From Rhizobium sp. RCAM05350 (GTDB lineage Bacteria; Pseudomonadota; Alphaproteobacteria; Rhizobiales; Rhizobiaceae), in NCBI GenBank assembly GCA_024426085.1, contig CP087972.1, positions 62,001 through 126,000 on the forward strand: DNA of 64,000 nt, written 5' to 3'. The notes under the pieces were generated by a model that saw only the letters and a program-made list of their open reading frames with translations, did not search any database and was not told the origin of the DNA. Numbering within the stretch: position 1 is the first letter of the stretch; every line of letters starts with the position of its first letter. This document shows, piece by piece, positions 9,943-21,088 of the stretch. The translations under genes were made by a program, and so were the position numbers.

Positions 9943-10605
9943 TTATCCCTGCGTTGCAGCGGCCTTTCCCTTGACGGCCTGAGCAAGGGTCTTGCGCGTC
10001 TCCTCGGCGTTCCAGTCGCAGCAATAGACGGGCGTCGATGGCTGCTGGCGCCAGGAGTCATCGAGAGACCCTGAATCGATGGGATCGAAACCGACCTCGT
10101 CTATGATGCCCATTACGATTCTTTTCTGAGCCTCGTCGTCGCCTGCAACGGCCGCTGCAATGCGATCGGGTGCATCAACCGGACGCCCGCCATCGGCAAG
10201 GGTCGCCGCCAGAATGTTATTGAAGGCCTTGATAACGCGGCGGCCAATCTGGTTCTGAAACCCAGACGCTTTCCGGCAATCCGTCGTCAATCTCGGCAAT
10301 GTGCGGATCGCGCATGCCAGGATAGTAGTTGCCCGTATCTACGACCGGGACGTTGGCGGGAAGATTTGCAGAATAGATCCTGCGGAAGTTCCGCAACGGC
10401 CGGGAACGGGATCGACAATATGATCATATCAGCGCCATCCACCACGCCCCCGTGCATCAACCGGGGTCGCTCCGATCTCAGCAGCGAATACGTTGAGCTT
10501 TTCGGAGGGTTTTGAATTGGTGACCCTGACATCATGCCCTGCGGCGGTGAGCTTGCGTGCGAGGGTACCGCCGATATTGCCGGTGCCAAAGATGCCGATT
10601 TTCAT
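9943..10605 (-). CDS. NADPH-dependent F420-reductase-like Rossmann oxidoreductase (broken)
   Basis: From ATG 10605 the protein begins MKIGIFGTGNIGGTLARKL, a dinucleotide-binding GxGxxG fold of the NADP oxidoreductase/F420 family. Later segments are DGADMIILSIPFPAVAELP, GRRVIKAFNNILAATL and FDPIDSGSL. At least three single-base shifts (near 10445, 10380 and 10260) separate them. About 215 residues when joined, a normal length. In organisms without F420 these proteins usually act on NADP(H) with unknown partners. It is divergent from an HxlR regulator with 76 bp between the genes, a common pairing for redox-responsive control. Confidence 0.75.
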
Positions 10606-10681
10606 ATGCTATTCCTACCGTATTTCTGTGCTAATGAAAATAGGGGTAGATAGCTAGGCAGGCAAGAACCCACCTTTTGGT

Positions 10682-11074
10682 ATGTTACTCCCGATGGAGG
10701 TATGTGTGCGGACTGAGCACGACTGGAACTGCCAGGATCCCGAGCAGCGAAAGGCATGCGCTGCGGCGACCAGTGAGGCGCTGCGGGTTCTCGAGGGCAA
10801 GTGGAAGACTGTCATCATCTGCCAACTCTTTGCAGCGCATGGTCCCCTCCGCTTTTCTGAGTTGGAACGGCGTGTCGACGGCGTGAACCAGAAAATGCTC
10901 ATCCAACAACTGAAAGAACTGGAGAAGGACGGAATAATCGTACGAACCGTCTATCCGGAGGTGCCCCCACGGGTAGAGTACAGTTTAAGCAAGCTTGGTG
11001 TCGCACTGGGTCCGGCGATGGAAGCGTTGATCGACTGGGCACTCCTGCGACGCGCTGGCATGCATGGTGACTGA
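10682..11074 (+). CDS. HxlR-family winged-helix regulator
   Basis: Intact. HxlR landmarks include CAAATSEALRVLEGKWK, GPLRFSELERRV, VNQKMLIQQLKELEKDGII and YPEVPPRVEYSLS. The annotated start is ATG 10682, but GGAGG at 10696-10700 sits 5 bp before an in-frame GTG at 10706, which would give a 122-residue protein starting before the conserved region; that start is equally or more likely. HxlR proteins sense quinones, aldehydes or redox stress. It probably controls the divergent oxidoreductase gene. Confidence 0.88.
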   Translation: MLLPMEVCVRTEHDWNCQDPEQRKACAAATSEALRVLEGKWKTVIICQLFAAHGPLRFSELERRVDGVNQKMLIQQLKELEKDGIIVRTVYPEVPPRVEYSLSKLGVALGPAMEALIDWALLRRAGMHGD

Positions 11075-11117
11075 AATGGCGAAGGATTGAAGTCCGCAGA
11101 TCTGGACGCCGATCTAT

Positions 11118-12534
11118 TTATCGAGTGGCGTGACCGGTAGGTTCTCGTTCCTGGAAGAACATTCGGCGCGGAAGAACGGCTGCGGCCGTGAGCATTCCGT
11201 AAGCGAGGCGCCGCCACGGCGACGGTTTGGAACAGGACGCCGACGCTCGCTCCATACCAGATCACCGCGGCCCATCCCAGACCCGCAGCGACAAACATCC
11301 TCACGGTTCCGGCCAGTACGGGAAGAAGCACACGCTTGGTTCCCTGGCTCATGAAGTAAAGTGCCAGACCCAATCCAATCGCCCCGTATGCAGGTGCTAC
11401 CGTTCGCAGATAAAGGGATCCCATTTCCTGTACGTTCGGGTCGCTGGTGAACAGCTTCATCCAAACATGCGGGAACAGCGCAGCGAGGACGCCGATGACC
11501 TGTGTGCCTCCAAACGCAATCCCTGCGCCAATCCAGGCGACCCTGCGCGCACGCTCGACCTGATCTGCTCCCATATTGATGCCGACCATCGTCACGATTG
11601 CGGTCCCAAGGCCGAAAATGATGGGAATCTGCAGGTAGTCGAGGCGCGACGCAATTCCAAATCCCACGATGGCATCCGCGCCGAAGTGGCCAACGGCAGC
11701 GGTGACGAAGGTGACCGTGAGATTGACCTGAACCGTACCGACAGCGGAAGGGAGTCCGACGCCCAATATGTCCCTAAACAACCGACCCTGTAGCGGAACA
11801 ATTCTGAGTTTCAGCGGGCTACCTGACGATCGCAGGTAAATTGACAACGCGACAGCCGCCAAGAGGTAATAAATTAAGACTGCAGCACCGCCGCCGGCAA
11901 CGCCGAGCCGTGGGAACGGACCCCAGCCAAAAATCAGGGGAGGCGACAGTGCCAGCAGAATAACAGCGCCCGAGACGATCACCAGTGCGGGCACTTTGAC
12001 GTTGCCGGCGCCGCGAAGTGCCGCTGACAGCAATGCCGTGATCCAGATAGGAATGGACCCCGCAAACACAATCCCTGAGTAGGTGAGGGCGGCTGAGAGC
12101 GTCGCTCCGGATCCGCCCATTGAGCGGTACAGATATGACCCGAACAGGATGGCGGCGAGCGAGAAGACAGTGCCGAAAGCGGTGGCAAGGGCGATTGAAT
12201 GCCAGACAAGTCCGTCGGCATCGGAGTGACGATTGGCCCCGAGTGCCCGAGCAATCGCAGAAGAGACACCACCGCCGATCCCACCATTCGACATCATCTG
12301 CATCAACATGAGAACTGGGAAAACGAGAGTGACGCCAGCCAGCGCTTCAGTGCCAAGAAAACTGATGAAGTAGGTTTCTGCGACCCCGACAAGTGTTTGA
12401 ACCACCAGAACGATAACGGTCGGAAGTGCCAATCGGAGCAGGGTCGGTGTGATCGGGCCGTCCAGAACACCTAGTGGAGCACGCGGCAGGTTGTTTACGG
12501 CAGGTGAATCCTTTGAAGAGGAGACGCGGGTCAT
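11118..12534 (-). CDS. MATE-family multidrug/cation efflux transporter (one frameshift)
   Basis: From ATG 12534 there are about twelve hydrophobic segments, with typical MATE features (GPITPTLLRLALPTV, AETYFISFLGTEALAG, QMMSNGGIGGGVSSAIARALGA, GINMGADQVERAR). The frame breaks near 11210; the continuing frame reads AYGMLTAAAVLPRRMFFQERE and stops at 11118-11120, giving about 470 residues. It is an inner-membrane antiporter driven by Na+ or H+. It is divergent from a MarR gene, and the intergenic DNA contains an operator-like repeat also found upstream of the RND pump. Confidence 0.9.
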
Positions 12535-12673
12535 GGCTGATCCTTTTCGCGCATTGCGCCTGGATGTTCCCGGTATCGGCATGCAGCCGACATGAAGCTC
12601 GTCTCACTCAAGAAACGCCTCACATAGACGCTTCATCCTGAAGTGGCAGGAAGGGAACCACGCTGTTTGAAAA

Positions 12674-12723
12674 TAGATTTCGTTTAAAATCTAAATCACG
12701 TATAGAGTTTAGACGCAATCTAA
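12674..12723. promoter_or_regulatory. Operator-like inverted repeats between MATE and MarR genes
   Basis: Two inverted repeats are visible: TAGATT...AATCTA at 12674-12693 and TTAGACGCAATCTAA at 12709-12723, the second preceded by TATAGAGT. The second is almost identical to the palindrome at 15547-15562 upstream of the RND pump, which is also preceded by ATAGAG. They lie between the divergent starts at 12534 and 12764. Likely binding sites for the local MarR and/or the TetR encoded at 14914-15499. Confidence 0.6.
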
Positions 12724-12763
12724 TTTTGATGGTGAGCAACGCGCCGTCCGGGGCCACACTGCA

Positions 12764-13241
12764 ATGACGAAAACGATATTCTTTAATCGGGAACCGATCG
12801 CCACCGACATCGTGGAAATCGCTATCGCCAACGATCTATGCTTTGTACTTCAGCGAGCCAATCGCATTATTTCGCGCGGCGCTGACTCTGCATTGCGAGC
12901 GACAGGACTGACTGCCGAGCAGACATTGCTGCTTGCGGCAATCGCCGAGGCGGGGTCCCCTAGAGCCGCCGATCTCTCCCGCAGCCTCGGCATCGATGTT
13001 TCGACGATTGCGGCGAACCTCAAGCCTCTGATGAGGCAAGAATTGGTTTTTGCGCCGGTCGATATCACCGACCGCAGAGCGCGGCGGCTTTTTCTGACCG
13101 TGGCTGGGAGCGAACGGCTAGAGAGGGGGGATCAGGCAGCTCCAGGAATACGAAGGCGGCCTGGCATTAGAGCGTGACGGAAATTCCGATCTACGTGGCC
13201 TCTGTCAGGCTCTCAGTAGACTGGCAGAAGCATGCCTTTAA
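12764..13241 (+). CDS. MarR-family regulator (one frameshift)
   Basis: A winged-helix MarR protein: ALRATGLTAEQTLLLAAIAEAG, then the recognition region AADLSRSLGIDVSTIAANLK, then the wing DITDRRARRLFLTVAGSERL. An extra base near 13125 truncates the protein early; corrected, it continues IRQLQEYEGGLAL...LSRLAEACL to TAA 13239-13241, about 158 residues, the normal length. Divergent from the MATE gene, its most likely target. Confidence 0.85.
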
Positions 13242-13299
13242 GTAACACGAACACGCTCCCCTCCATGCCTGTCTGCTTTCCCCAGGAAGGTTGCTGAGC

Positions 13300-13373
13300 T
13301 CACCCACGCCAATGACGGCAATCCTCGGCTGGAGGGGACGGATATTCGGTGCAGTAACCATCGTTTGATTCAT
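13300..13373 (-). pseudogene. Possible FtsZ N-terminal fragment
   Basis: The translation from ATG 13373 begins MNQTMVTAPNIRPLQPRIAV and continues IGVG. The pattern IRPLxPRIxVIGVG resembles the extreme N-terminus of rhizobial FtsZ-type proteins just before the GTP-binding glycine loop. Similarity ends at once after IGVG and the frame runs on with no resemblance. Only about 25 residues support this, so it may be a small duplicated fragment or coincidence. It lies in a 223-bp gap that otherwise shows no gene. Confidence 0.3.
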
Positions 13374-13464
13374 AGAAGGTCAGCTCCCAAGCAAGGCTGG
13401 TTTCAGGACGGGGCGGCTGCGGCGATGAGAGTCAGCCAACGGTGGATTGCTACCACTGTTCCCT

Positions 13465-14730
13465 TCATGTCCACCGTCTGAAGAGTGCGCTGGCATTGAC
13501 CCCTGCCAAAGCCGAAACCGTTGGATATTGCGTATTCAGCGTCTAATTGGCGCGCTTGGTTTGCGACGAAATCGATACCGTCGGCTTCTTGATCCGGAGA
13601 ACTCAGGTTCAGGGTCGGTGGCGCGATCTGGTTCTTGAGCGCCAAAATCGTGAAGATCGCTTCCAGCCCTCCCGCCGCTCCGAGCAGGTGTCCTGTCGCT
13701 GATTTCGTCCCGCTCACAGCAACGGGCTTGTCGGACCCGAACACACTCTTGATGGCCCTTATTTCCCCAAGATCCCCGACCGGGGTTGAGGTGGCGTGCG
13801 TGTTCAGATGTCCGATTTCGCGCGGAGAAATTCCTGCCTGCGCGATAGCAATCTCCATCGCTCTGCGTGCGCCGTTTCCGTCTTCGGGGCCGGAGGTGAT
13901 GTGATGGGCGTCGGCTGTCGTGCCGTATCCGACGAGTTCGGCAATCGGCGTAGCGCCGCGAGCAAGTGCATGGCTCAGCGCTTCAATGACCAGCATGCCG
14001 GCTCCCTCGCCCATGACGAAGCCATCGCGCATTGTGTCGAAAGGGCGGGATGCACGGCTCGGGGTTTCGTTGAAGCCGGTCGATAGCGATCTGGCGGCGG
14101 CAAACCCCCAAGACTGACGATATTCATGCAGGCTTCTGTTCCGCCGCAAATCGCAATGTCGGCTTCATTGGATCGGATAAGCCTGGCCGCATCGCCGATT
14201 GCCTGAACGCCGGCGGCACATGCCGTTACGGGCGCACCGAGGGGCCCCTTGAAGCCATGGCGGATCGAGACTTGTCCCGCTGCGAGGTTGACGAGAAATG
14301 ACGGTATGGTGAAGGTCGAAAGACGACGCACACCGCGTTGATCGACGGTGCGAACCGCCTCGGTGATTGCAGGAAAGCCGCCGATGCCGGATGCGATGAT
14401 CGTCGCCGTTCTCAGCCTGTCTTCATTCGAAACCGGCTTCCAGTTCGCCTGCGCCAGGGCTTCTTCAGCCGCCGCCAGTGCAAAGATGATGAACCGGTCG
14501 ACCTTGCGCTGGTCCTTGGGAGCCATGATTGTGTCGGGATCAAAGCCGCCTTCTTGATCCTCAGCAAACGAGGGAACCACGCCTCCAATTTTCGAAGGCA
14601 AGTCTCCGACGATATCGTCAGCCAGTCGCCGGATACCGCTCTGTCCCGCAACCAGGCGCGACCACGAGATCCCGACATTCGCACCAAGGGGACTTACAGC
14701 TCCCATTCCTGTTATAACGATACGACGCAT
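13465..14730 (-). CDS. Beta-ketoacyl-ACP synthase II (FabF/NodE-like; two frameshifts)
   Basis: Condensing enzyme joining malonyl-ACP to an acyl chain. The start at 14730 has AGGTGG upstream (MRRIVITGMGAVSPLGANVG). The active-site Cys is in VTACAAGVQAIGDAARL, the two His are in NTHATSTPVGD and SATGHLLGAAGG, and the Lys is in SGTKSATG. One base is missing in a G run near 14108 and one extra near 13513; corrected, the protein ends GGVNASALFRRWT, about 420 residues. The FabF family is clear. No acyl carrier protein gene is adjacent, so whether it serves housekeeping, phospholipid or signal lipid synthesis is unknown. Confidence 0.88.
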
Positions 14731-14913
14731 CTGTTTTCCACCTGTCTTCACTTAAAAAATAGGCATGCCTTCAGCCTCCTGGCCGACGATGCGGTCAGGG
14801 CCATTTGTAGAGACATGCGGTTTAAGCAGGAGCCTAAGACGCTCACACCTTGCCAGGGCGGGAGCTAAACTTCGGCCCTTATCCACGCCAGGTCAGCGGA
14901 CCCGGCTTAGCCT

Positions 14914-15499
14914 TCAGGCGACATCGTCACCGCGCGCAATGCGCCTGACTTCGCCGGCCGCTGCGTCGAGGATGCCTTGCGACAAATTTTCGTCCTGCAT
15001 GATGCGGGATAGCGTGACGGCGCCCACCATGAGAGACAGTATCGCCATCGACTTGGCGCTGGGATTGGAGCTCCGGGCATCGCCCATCAGTTCATCCAGC
15101 ACCTCAAAGTGAGCCCAGAATCCCATCCGCAAATGGACGCCTGACCTCTTCACTCTGCCGCGCCGCGTCGATCCCAACGCTACCAAAGGGCAACCGTCGG
15201 CCTTTTCCCCGAGATGGCCCGGTGAGAGATAGAACTCCATGACTGCTTCAAGGGGATCGGAGCTGGCCGCCGCCGTCGACCATCTGCGGGTAGCGCTTTC
15301 CAGTGCGCGCCTGGACGCCTGGGCTGCAAGATCGTCCTTGGAAGAGAACTGCTTGTAGAACCCGCCTTGTGTAAGGCCTGCACCCTTCATCAGATCCTTG
15401 AGGCCAATACCATCGAAGCCGTGCTCTCAGAAACAGACGGCTTGCGACGTTGATCACCGTTTCCCGATTTTCCTCGGCCTGTGCGCGGCTCACCCTCAT
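14914..15499 (-). CDS. TetR-family regulator, AcrR type (frameshifts)
   Basis: From ATG 15499: MRVSRAQAEENRETVINVAS, then (after an extra base near 15418) the HTH segment DGIGLKDLMKGAGLTQGGFYKQFSSKDDL, typical of TetR subgroup regulators of efflux or oxidoreductase genes. In the ligand domain two compensating indels near 15170 and 15105 put about 22 codons out of frame; the alternative frame reads DAARQSEEVRRPFADGILGSL, which fits the family. About 195 residues. It is divergent from the RND operon, with a 16-bp palindrome between, so it very probably represses that pump. Confidence 0.85.
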
Positions 15500-15546
15500 A
15501 TCGATCTCCGATTAGATTTAATTTGACATCTATAACCCAAATAGAG

Positions 15547-15562
15547 TTAGATCGCAATCTAA
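15547..15562. promoter_or_regulatory. TetR-type palindromic operator upstream of the RND pump
   Basis: TTAGATCGCAATCTAA is an inverted repeat with 6-bp arms and a 4-bp centre, lying 36 bp before the adaptor start codon and 47 bp before the divergent tetR start. A TTGACA box at 15523-15528 lies just upstream. A nearly identical sequence occurs at 12709-12723 near the MATE/MarR pair. Confidence 0.7.
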
Positions 15563-15597
15563 ATCATCCAGGTCGCTGGTCAAGAAGAGAACTCAAA

Positions 15598-16712
15598 ATG
15601 AAACGCAAACATGTCCTGACTTTCGTGGGTCTCGTCGCAGCGGCGGGGGCGGCTGCTTTTTTCCTGGTTTTCGAAACGCCCAAACGGGAAGCCGGGGCTG
15701 CAGACCCAAGGACTGCTTCACCACTGGTAAGGGTGGCAGAGGCGACAAAGACTGAAGCGGCGGAGCGGTCGTTTACCGGGCACGGTCGCTTCGTGGGGTA
15801 CAGAGCAACCTCGGCTTTCGGGTCCCGGGCAAGATCGTTGAGCGGATGGTGGATGTGGGCCAGCAGGTGAGACAAGGCCAGGCCCTGATGCGCATTGATG
15901 AAACCGATCTCCAGCTCGCGCTGACAGCAAAGCGCAATACGGTTACCGCAGCACGTGCCGTCCTGACCCAGGCACAGGCAGATGAGAAACGCTATGCGAC
16001 GCTGGTGAAAAATGGATTGGCTGCCACTCAACAGCGTTATGAACAGGCAAAGGCGGCGCTGGACACGGCCTCTGCACAGCTTGCCGCGGCTGAAGCCGAT
16101 GCCAAGGTCGTGGAAAACGCTGCCACCTATACCGTTCTTCTTGCAGACTCGGATGGCACAGTCGTCGAAACTCTCGGAGACCGGGGGCAGGTCGTGTCTG
16201 CCGGTCAGACGGTCGTTCAACTCGCGCAGTCTGGGCCGCGTGAAGCTGTTGTCTGGCTCCCTGAGACACTGCGGCCCGACATAGGGTCCGAAGCCGAGGC
16301 CAACGTCTACGGTGGCGACGGTCTCAGCGGCAAAGCCCGTTTGCGACAGATCTCCGATGCCGCCGATCCGCAAACCCGCACTTACGACGCGCGTTATGTT
16401 CTTGAAGGCTCAGCCGCATCTGCTCCGCTCGGCTCGACGGTGACGATCAAAATCCTGGACGCGGACCGGCAGTCGGAGGTCGCCGTACCAGTCGGCGCTA
16501 TCCTGGACGACGGCACCCGGACAGGCGTGTGGGTTGTCAACGGCGCCACGTCGACCGTGAACTTTTCCCCCGTCGAGATCAAACGGATCGGCGAAGAGAC
16601 CGCGTTTGTCACCGGGATCGGCGTTGGTCAGCAGGTTGTCGCTCTGGGCGCGCATCTCCTTGAAAATGGCGCGGCAGTCAGGACCTCAGTGCAGGAAGAG
16701 GTAAAAAAATGA
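15598..16712 (+). CDS. RND efflux periplasmic adaptor (membrane fusion protein; one frameshift)
   Basis: The protein starts MKRKHVLTFVGLVAAAGAAA, a signal anchor, followed by the biotinyl-lipoyl and hairpin regions (VQSNLGFRVPGKIVERMVDV, VGQQVRQGQALMRIDETDLQ, coiled-coil KNGLAATQQRYEQAKAALD) and beta-barrel strands. A frame change near 15790 lies between FTG and VQSNLGF. About 370 residues. It bridges the inner-membrane RND pump to an outer-membrane channel. Its stop overlaps the RND start (ATGA). No TolC-like gene is adjacent, so a channel encoded elsewhere is presumably used. Confidence 0.9.
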
Positions 16713-19700
16713 GCTTCAATCTTTCCGCCATCGCGGTTCATGAACGCGCCGTCACACTGTTCTTCATCGTTCTGCTGGCTGCCGCGGGCGTGTACGCCTT
16801 CGTCAAGCTAGGCCGCGCCGAGGATCCCTCCTTCACTATCAAAACTATGACGGTCACTTCAGTCTGGCCGGGTGCCACAGCGCGTGAAATGCAGGATCTT
16901 GTCGCCGAGCCCCTTGAGAAGCGCATTCAGGAACTCACCTGGTACGACCGTGTCGAAACAACGACGCGGCCAGGCTATGCCTTCCTCACCGTGACACTGA
17001 AGGATAATACTCCGTCAAGCGCCGTCGCAGAAGAGTTCTATCAGGCTCGCAAAAAGCTCGGCGACGAAGCCCGAAATCTCCCGCCTGGCGTTATGGGGCC
17101 GTTCGTCAATGATGAATACTCCGATGTGAGCTTCGGCCTTTACGCACTGAAGGCGAAGGGAATGCCGATGCGGGACCTCGTGCGGCAGGCGGAGGTCATC
17201 CGTCAGGATCTCCTGCATGTGCCAGGGGTTAAGAAAATCAACATTCTCGGAGAGCGACCCGAACAGATCTTCGTCGAGTTTTCCTATGCCAAGCTCGCAA
17301 CACTCGGAATATCGGCAACCGATATCGCCGCAGCTTTGCAGAGACAGAACACAGTCACGCCGGCCGGCTCTATCGACACCCGCGGCCCACAGGTCTTCAT
17401 CCGTTTCGACGGAGCTTATAACAGCGTGCAGGCAATCGCCGATACGCCGATCGTGGCGGGCGGGCGGACGCTAAAGCTCTCCGATCTGGCGGAGGTGCGG
17501 CGCGGTTATCAGGATCCCGCAACCTACATCATCCGCCATGAGGGTGAGCCGACAATCATGCTGGGTGCGGTGATGCAATCGGGTTGGAATGGCCTTGAGC
17601 TCGGCAAGGCGCTTGAAGCACGATCTGCTGCGATCGCGCAGACACTGCCGCTGGGCATGACGCTCACCAAAGTCAGCGATCAAGCCGTCAACATCGACGA
17701 GGCGGTCGGTGAATTCATGCTCAAGTTCGCCATGGCGCTCGGTGTCGTACTGTTCGTGAGCCTGGTCGCACTCGGTTGGCGCGTCGGCATTGTGGTTGCG
17801 CTTGCTGTGCCGCTGACGCTGGCCGTCGTCTTCCTGATCATGCTGGAAACCGGCCGGTTCTTCGACCGCATCACGCTCGGCGCGCTGATCCTTGCGCTCG
17901 GCCTTCTCGTCGACGACGCCATCATTGCAATCGAGGTCATGGTAGTGAAAATGGAGGAGGGCATGGACCGCATCCAGGCGGCCGCTTATGCCTGGAGCCA
18001 TACGGCGGCGCCGATGCTGTCCGGCACACTCGTCACAATCATCGGGCTGATGCCCGTTGGTTTCTGCCAAGTCGACCGCAGGCGAATATGCCGGCAACAT
18101 CTTCTGGGTCGTGGGCTTCGCCCTGATCGTCTCATGGATCGTCGTGGTGACCTTTACGCCCTATCTCGGTGTGAAAATGCTGCCTGACATCAAGCCGGTC
18201 GAGGGCGGACACCACGCCATCTATGATACGCCGAATTACCGTCGCCTGCGCTCGCTCATCGAGTTTGCGGTTCGCCATAAATTCATCACCTGCGCCGTGG
18301 TCGGTATCACCATGGCCGTTTCGGTCGTCGGGATGGGCGGCGTAAAACAGCAGTTCTTCCCGACATCGGACCGGCCAGAGGTGCTGGTCGAAGTTCGCAT
18401 GCCTGAGGGCACGAGCATCGAAACTACGACGGCCGCAGTGGAGAAAGTCGAAGACTGGCTGCAAACCCAGCCGGAAACCAAAATCGTCACCAGCTATGTC
18501 GGGCAGGGCGCGCCGCGCTTCTTCTTTGCCATGGCGCCCGAATTGCCAGACCCTGCCTTTGCCAAGGTCGTTGTATTGACGCCCGATGCCCATGCACGTG
18601 AGGCTTTGAAGCACCGCCTTCGCGCCGCCATTTCGGAAGGGCTTGTTCCTGAAGCATCTGTCCGTGTAACGCAGCTTGTCTTTGGACCCTACACGCCGTT
18701 CCCGGTCGAGTTTCGGATCATGGGACCTGATCAGGATGAGTTGTACAAGATTTCCGAGCAAGCCTTGGCAATTATGAAAAGTGTACCCGATGTACGACAG
18801 GCCAACCGGGATTGGGGCAATCGAACCCCTGTCCTGCGCTTTGTCCCCGATCAGGAGCGGCTCAATCTGATCGGTCTTTCACCGTCGGAAGCGGCCCAGC
18901 AGATGCAGTTGCTGCTCAGTGGCATCCCGGTCACCCAGGTGCGCGACAACATCCGCAACGTGCCCGTTGTCGCACGAAGTGCCGGCGAAAACCGACTTGA
19001 TCCATCAAGGCTGGGTGATTTCTCGCTGATGAGCAGGGCCGGCCGTCAGGTACCACTCGATCAAATCGGGCATTCCGAGATCCGGTTCGAGGAGCCGATC
19101 CTCAAGCGCCGCGACCGCATGCCGGTTATCACGATCCGATCCGACATCAACGAGGCGACGCAACCCCCGAGGTTTCGCAGCAGGTCATGAAGGCACTTCA
19201 GCCGCTGATTGCGTCGCTCCCCGTCGGATACCGCATCGAGATGGGCGGCAATATCGAAGAGTCTCTCAAGGCCAATGTCGCCCTTGTTCAGGTCTTCCCG
19301 CTTATGATCGTGGCAACGCTGATCGTCATCATCCTGCAGGTTCGCAGTCTGTCGACGATGACGATGGTGATGCTGACAGCACCGCTTGGCCTTGCCGGAG
19401 TGGTGCCGACCTTGCTCCTGTTCAATCAGCCGTTTGGCTTCAACGCCATTCTCGGATTGATAGGATTGGCAGGCATCCTCATGCGCAACACGCTGATCCT
19501 GACAGAGCAGATCAAGGAAAATCAGGCCGCCGGTCTCGACGACTATCACGCCGTCATCGAAGCGACAGTGCAGCGGACGCGCCCTGTTATCCTCACTGCA
19601 CTTGCAGCGGTTCTGGCCTTCATACCTTTGACCCACTCGGTATTCTGGGGATCGATGGCCTATACGCTGATTGGCGGAACGGCGGTAGGCACCGTCATGA

Positions 19701-19819
19701 TCCTGCTCTTCCTTCCGGCCCTGTATGCCGTGTGGTTCCGGATCAAACCAACGAGGGCAAATGGGAAAGAGGAAACGGTCGGACATCTGGCGCAGCCGAT
19801 GGCACTGGCGGCAGAGTAG
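16709..19819 (+). CDS. RND-family efflux pump inner-membrane subunit (two frameshifts)
   Basis: About 1036 residues when joined. The first helix and porter domain (AVTLFFIVLLAAAGVYAFVK, VTSVWPGATAREMQDLV) precede the TM4 motif ALILALGLLVDDAIIAIEVM, which holds the proton-relay aspartates. Breaks near 18065 and 19165 separate three long conserved pieces; the last contains TAPLGLAGVVPTLLL and GLIGLAGILMRNTLIL. It is an HAE1-like, proton-driven trimeric exporter in the branch often found with single-adaptor operons. Expression is probably controlled by the divergent TetR; substrate unknown. Confidence 0.92.
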
Positions 19820-19827
19820 GGCCGTCC

Positions 19828-20458
19828 GTGCCGCGTATCGTGATCCCACAGGGCCGCACGGGCACCGAAGTCGAGATGTGGCGCGTGTATACTTGATGTG
19901 GCGGAAGTGCACTTTCGCCGCATCGGTTACCAGAAGACATCTGTGGCCGACATAGCGTCATGTCTGGGGATGAGCAGTGCCAATATATACCGCTTCTTCC
20001 CGTCAAGGGCGGCTATCAACGAGTCTATCTGTGACCGCTTCGTTGAGCAGACTATCCATCTAGCCGCCGCAGTCGCTCGGCAAGATGCGCCGGCCCACGA
20101 TAGGCTCAGGAGACTTTTCAAACTGCTCTATGACGAGCGAAGAAGGCAGCTCATCGAGGAGAAGCACGCCCATGACCTGGTTGTCGCAGCGACGACGGGA
20201 AACTGGCCGATCATGAGCGTCCATTGCCGTCGTCTCGTGACAATGGTCCAGGAGATCATTGAAGAAGGAGCTGAAGCAGGCGACCTTTCAGTCAATGATG
20301 CAGTTGAAGCCGCTCGGAGTGCGATGAACGCCTTCTCGCCGTTTTATCACCCCGTCCTTGTCGAGGCGCGGCTTCGAGAAGCCGAGGATCCCAAACAGGG
20401 TCTTGATCAGCAGATCAGCTTCATCCTGGCAGCCCTGGGCGGGTATCGTGGATTGTAA
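19828..20458 (+). CDS. TetR-family regulator (frameshift near N-terminus)
   Basis: The conserved part begins ILDVAEVHFRRIGYQKTSVADIASC, with the recognition helix in MSSANIYRFFPSRAAINESI, and continues with an all-helical ligand domain to TAA/TGA region 20456-20458. The first codons are in another frame; a GTG at 19828 is a possible start if one base near 19890 is corrected, giving about 205 residues. An internal GTG at 19898 would delete helix 1 and is unlikely. It lies just after the RND pump in the same direction and may co-regulate it. Confidence 0.78.
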
Positions 20459-20787
20459 GCCGTTCACTCATTTCTGCTTGGCCACTCGCGATGAGCGTCG
20501 AGAAGACGCAATGCCGAATGCCCATTTGCCGGTAGAGGTCACTGCTTAACAAGGCCTTGCAACACTTGGATCGGACAGTCGGGCAGTCGACCACCCGACT
20601 TTCAACATCTCACGTAATACCTGACCTGTGCCGGAGTCGGCTGACGTCGCAGCGCCTGCCTAGGGGTGCAACCACGACCCTTTTGCCACTCTGAAATGCG
20701 ACCGGCTATTCCGGGCGCCCCGTCGGGGACCGCCACCGTGGCGGCCCACGGTGACCTTTCGATCACGTGGATGGTCACCTCCAGTGA
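20459..20787. other. Intergenic stretch, no gene recognised
   Basis: This 329-bp stretch lies between the second TetR gene and a converging alcohol-dehydrogenase remnant. No convincing reading frame, hairpin with U-tract or known motif was found. It may be eroded DNA belonging to the neighbouring gene remnant. Confidence 0.4.
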
Positions 20788-20960
20788 TCAGAACGTGAAG
20801 TCCACGACGATCTTGCCCGGGGCGTGGCCGGTGCGATTGTGCTCGATTGCGGACGGCAGATCATCGAAGCTGACCACGTCGGCGATTGTCGATCGCAGTG
20901 CGCCGGCGGCGACCTGTTGGGCAATCGCCTTTCTGGGGAGTAGTGGCCACACGCGGTGAA
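20788..20960 (-). pseudogene. C-terminal fragment of a zinc/quinone-type alcohol dehydrogenase
   Basis: The last about 45 codons read VAAGALRSTIADVVSFDDLPS...GHAPGKIVVDF, the standard C-terminus of medium-chain dehydrogenase/reductases (NADPH:quinone reductase branch), ending at 20788-20790. Upstream the similarity disappears at about 20960, only 130 bp before the GNAT gene on the other strand. The catalytic and Rossmann regions are absent, so this is a remnant. Confidence 0.7.
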
Positions 20961-21088
20961 TTTTAAGCGGCGCCAATGGTTCGATATTTCTACAACCGCA
21001 ACGCAACGTCTGAGACTGGCGTGCTGACGGCGTTAATTTCGGCCGAAATATGATCGTGGCTTTGGGGCCATTCCAGCCTGGAGAAAAC

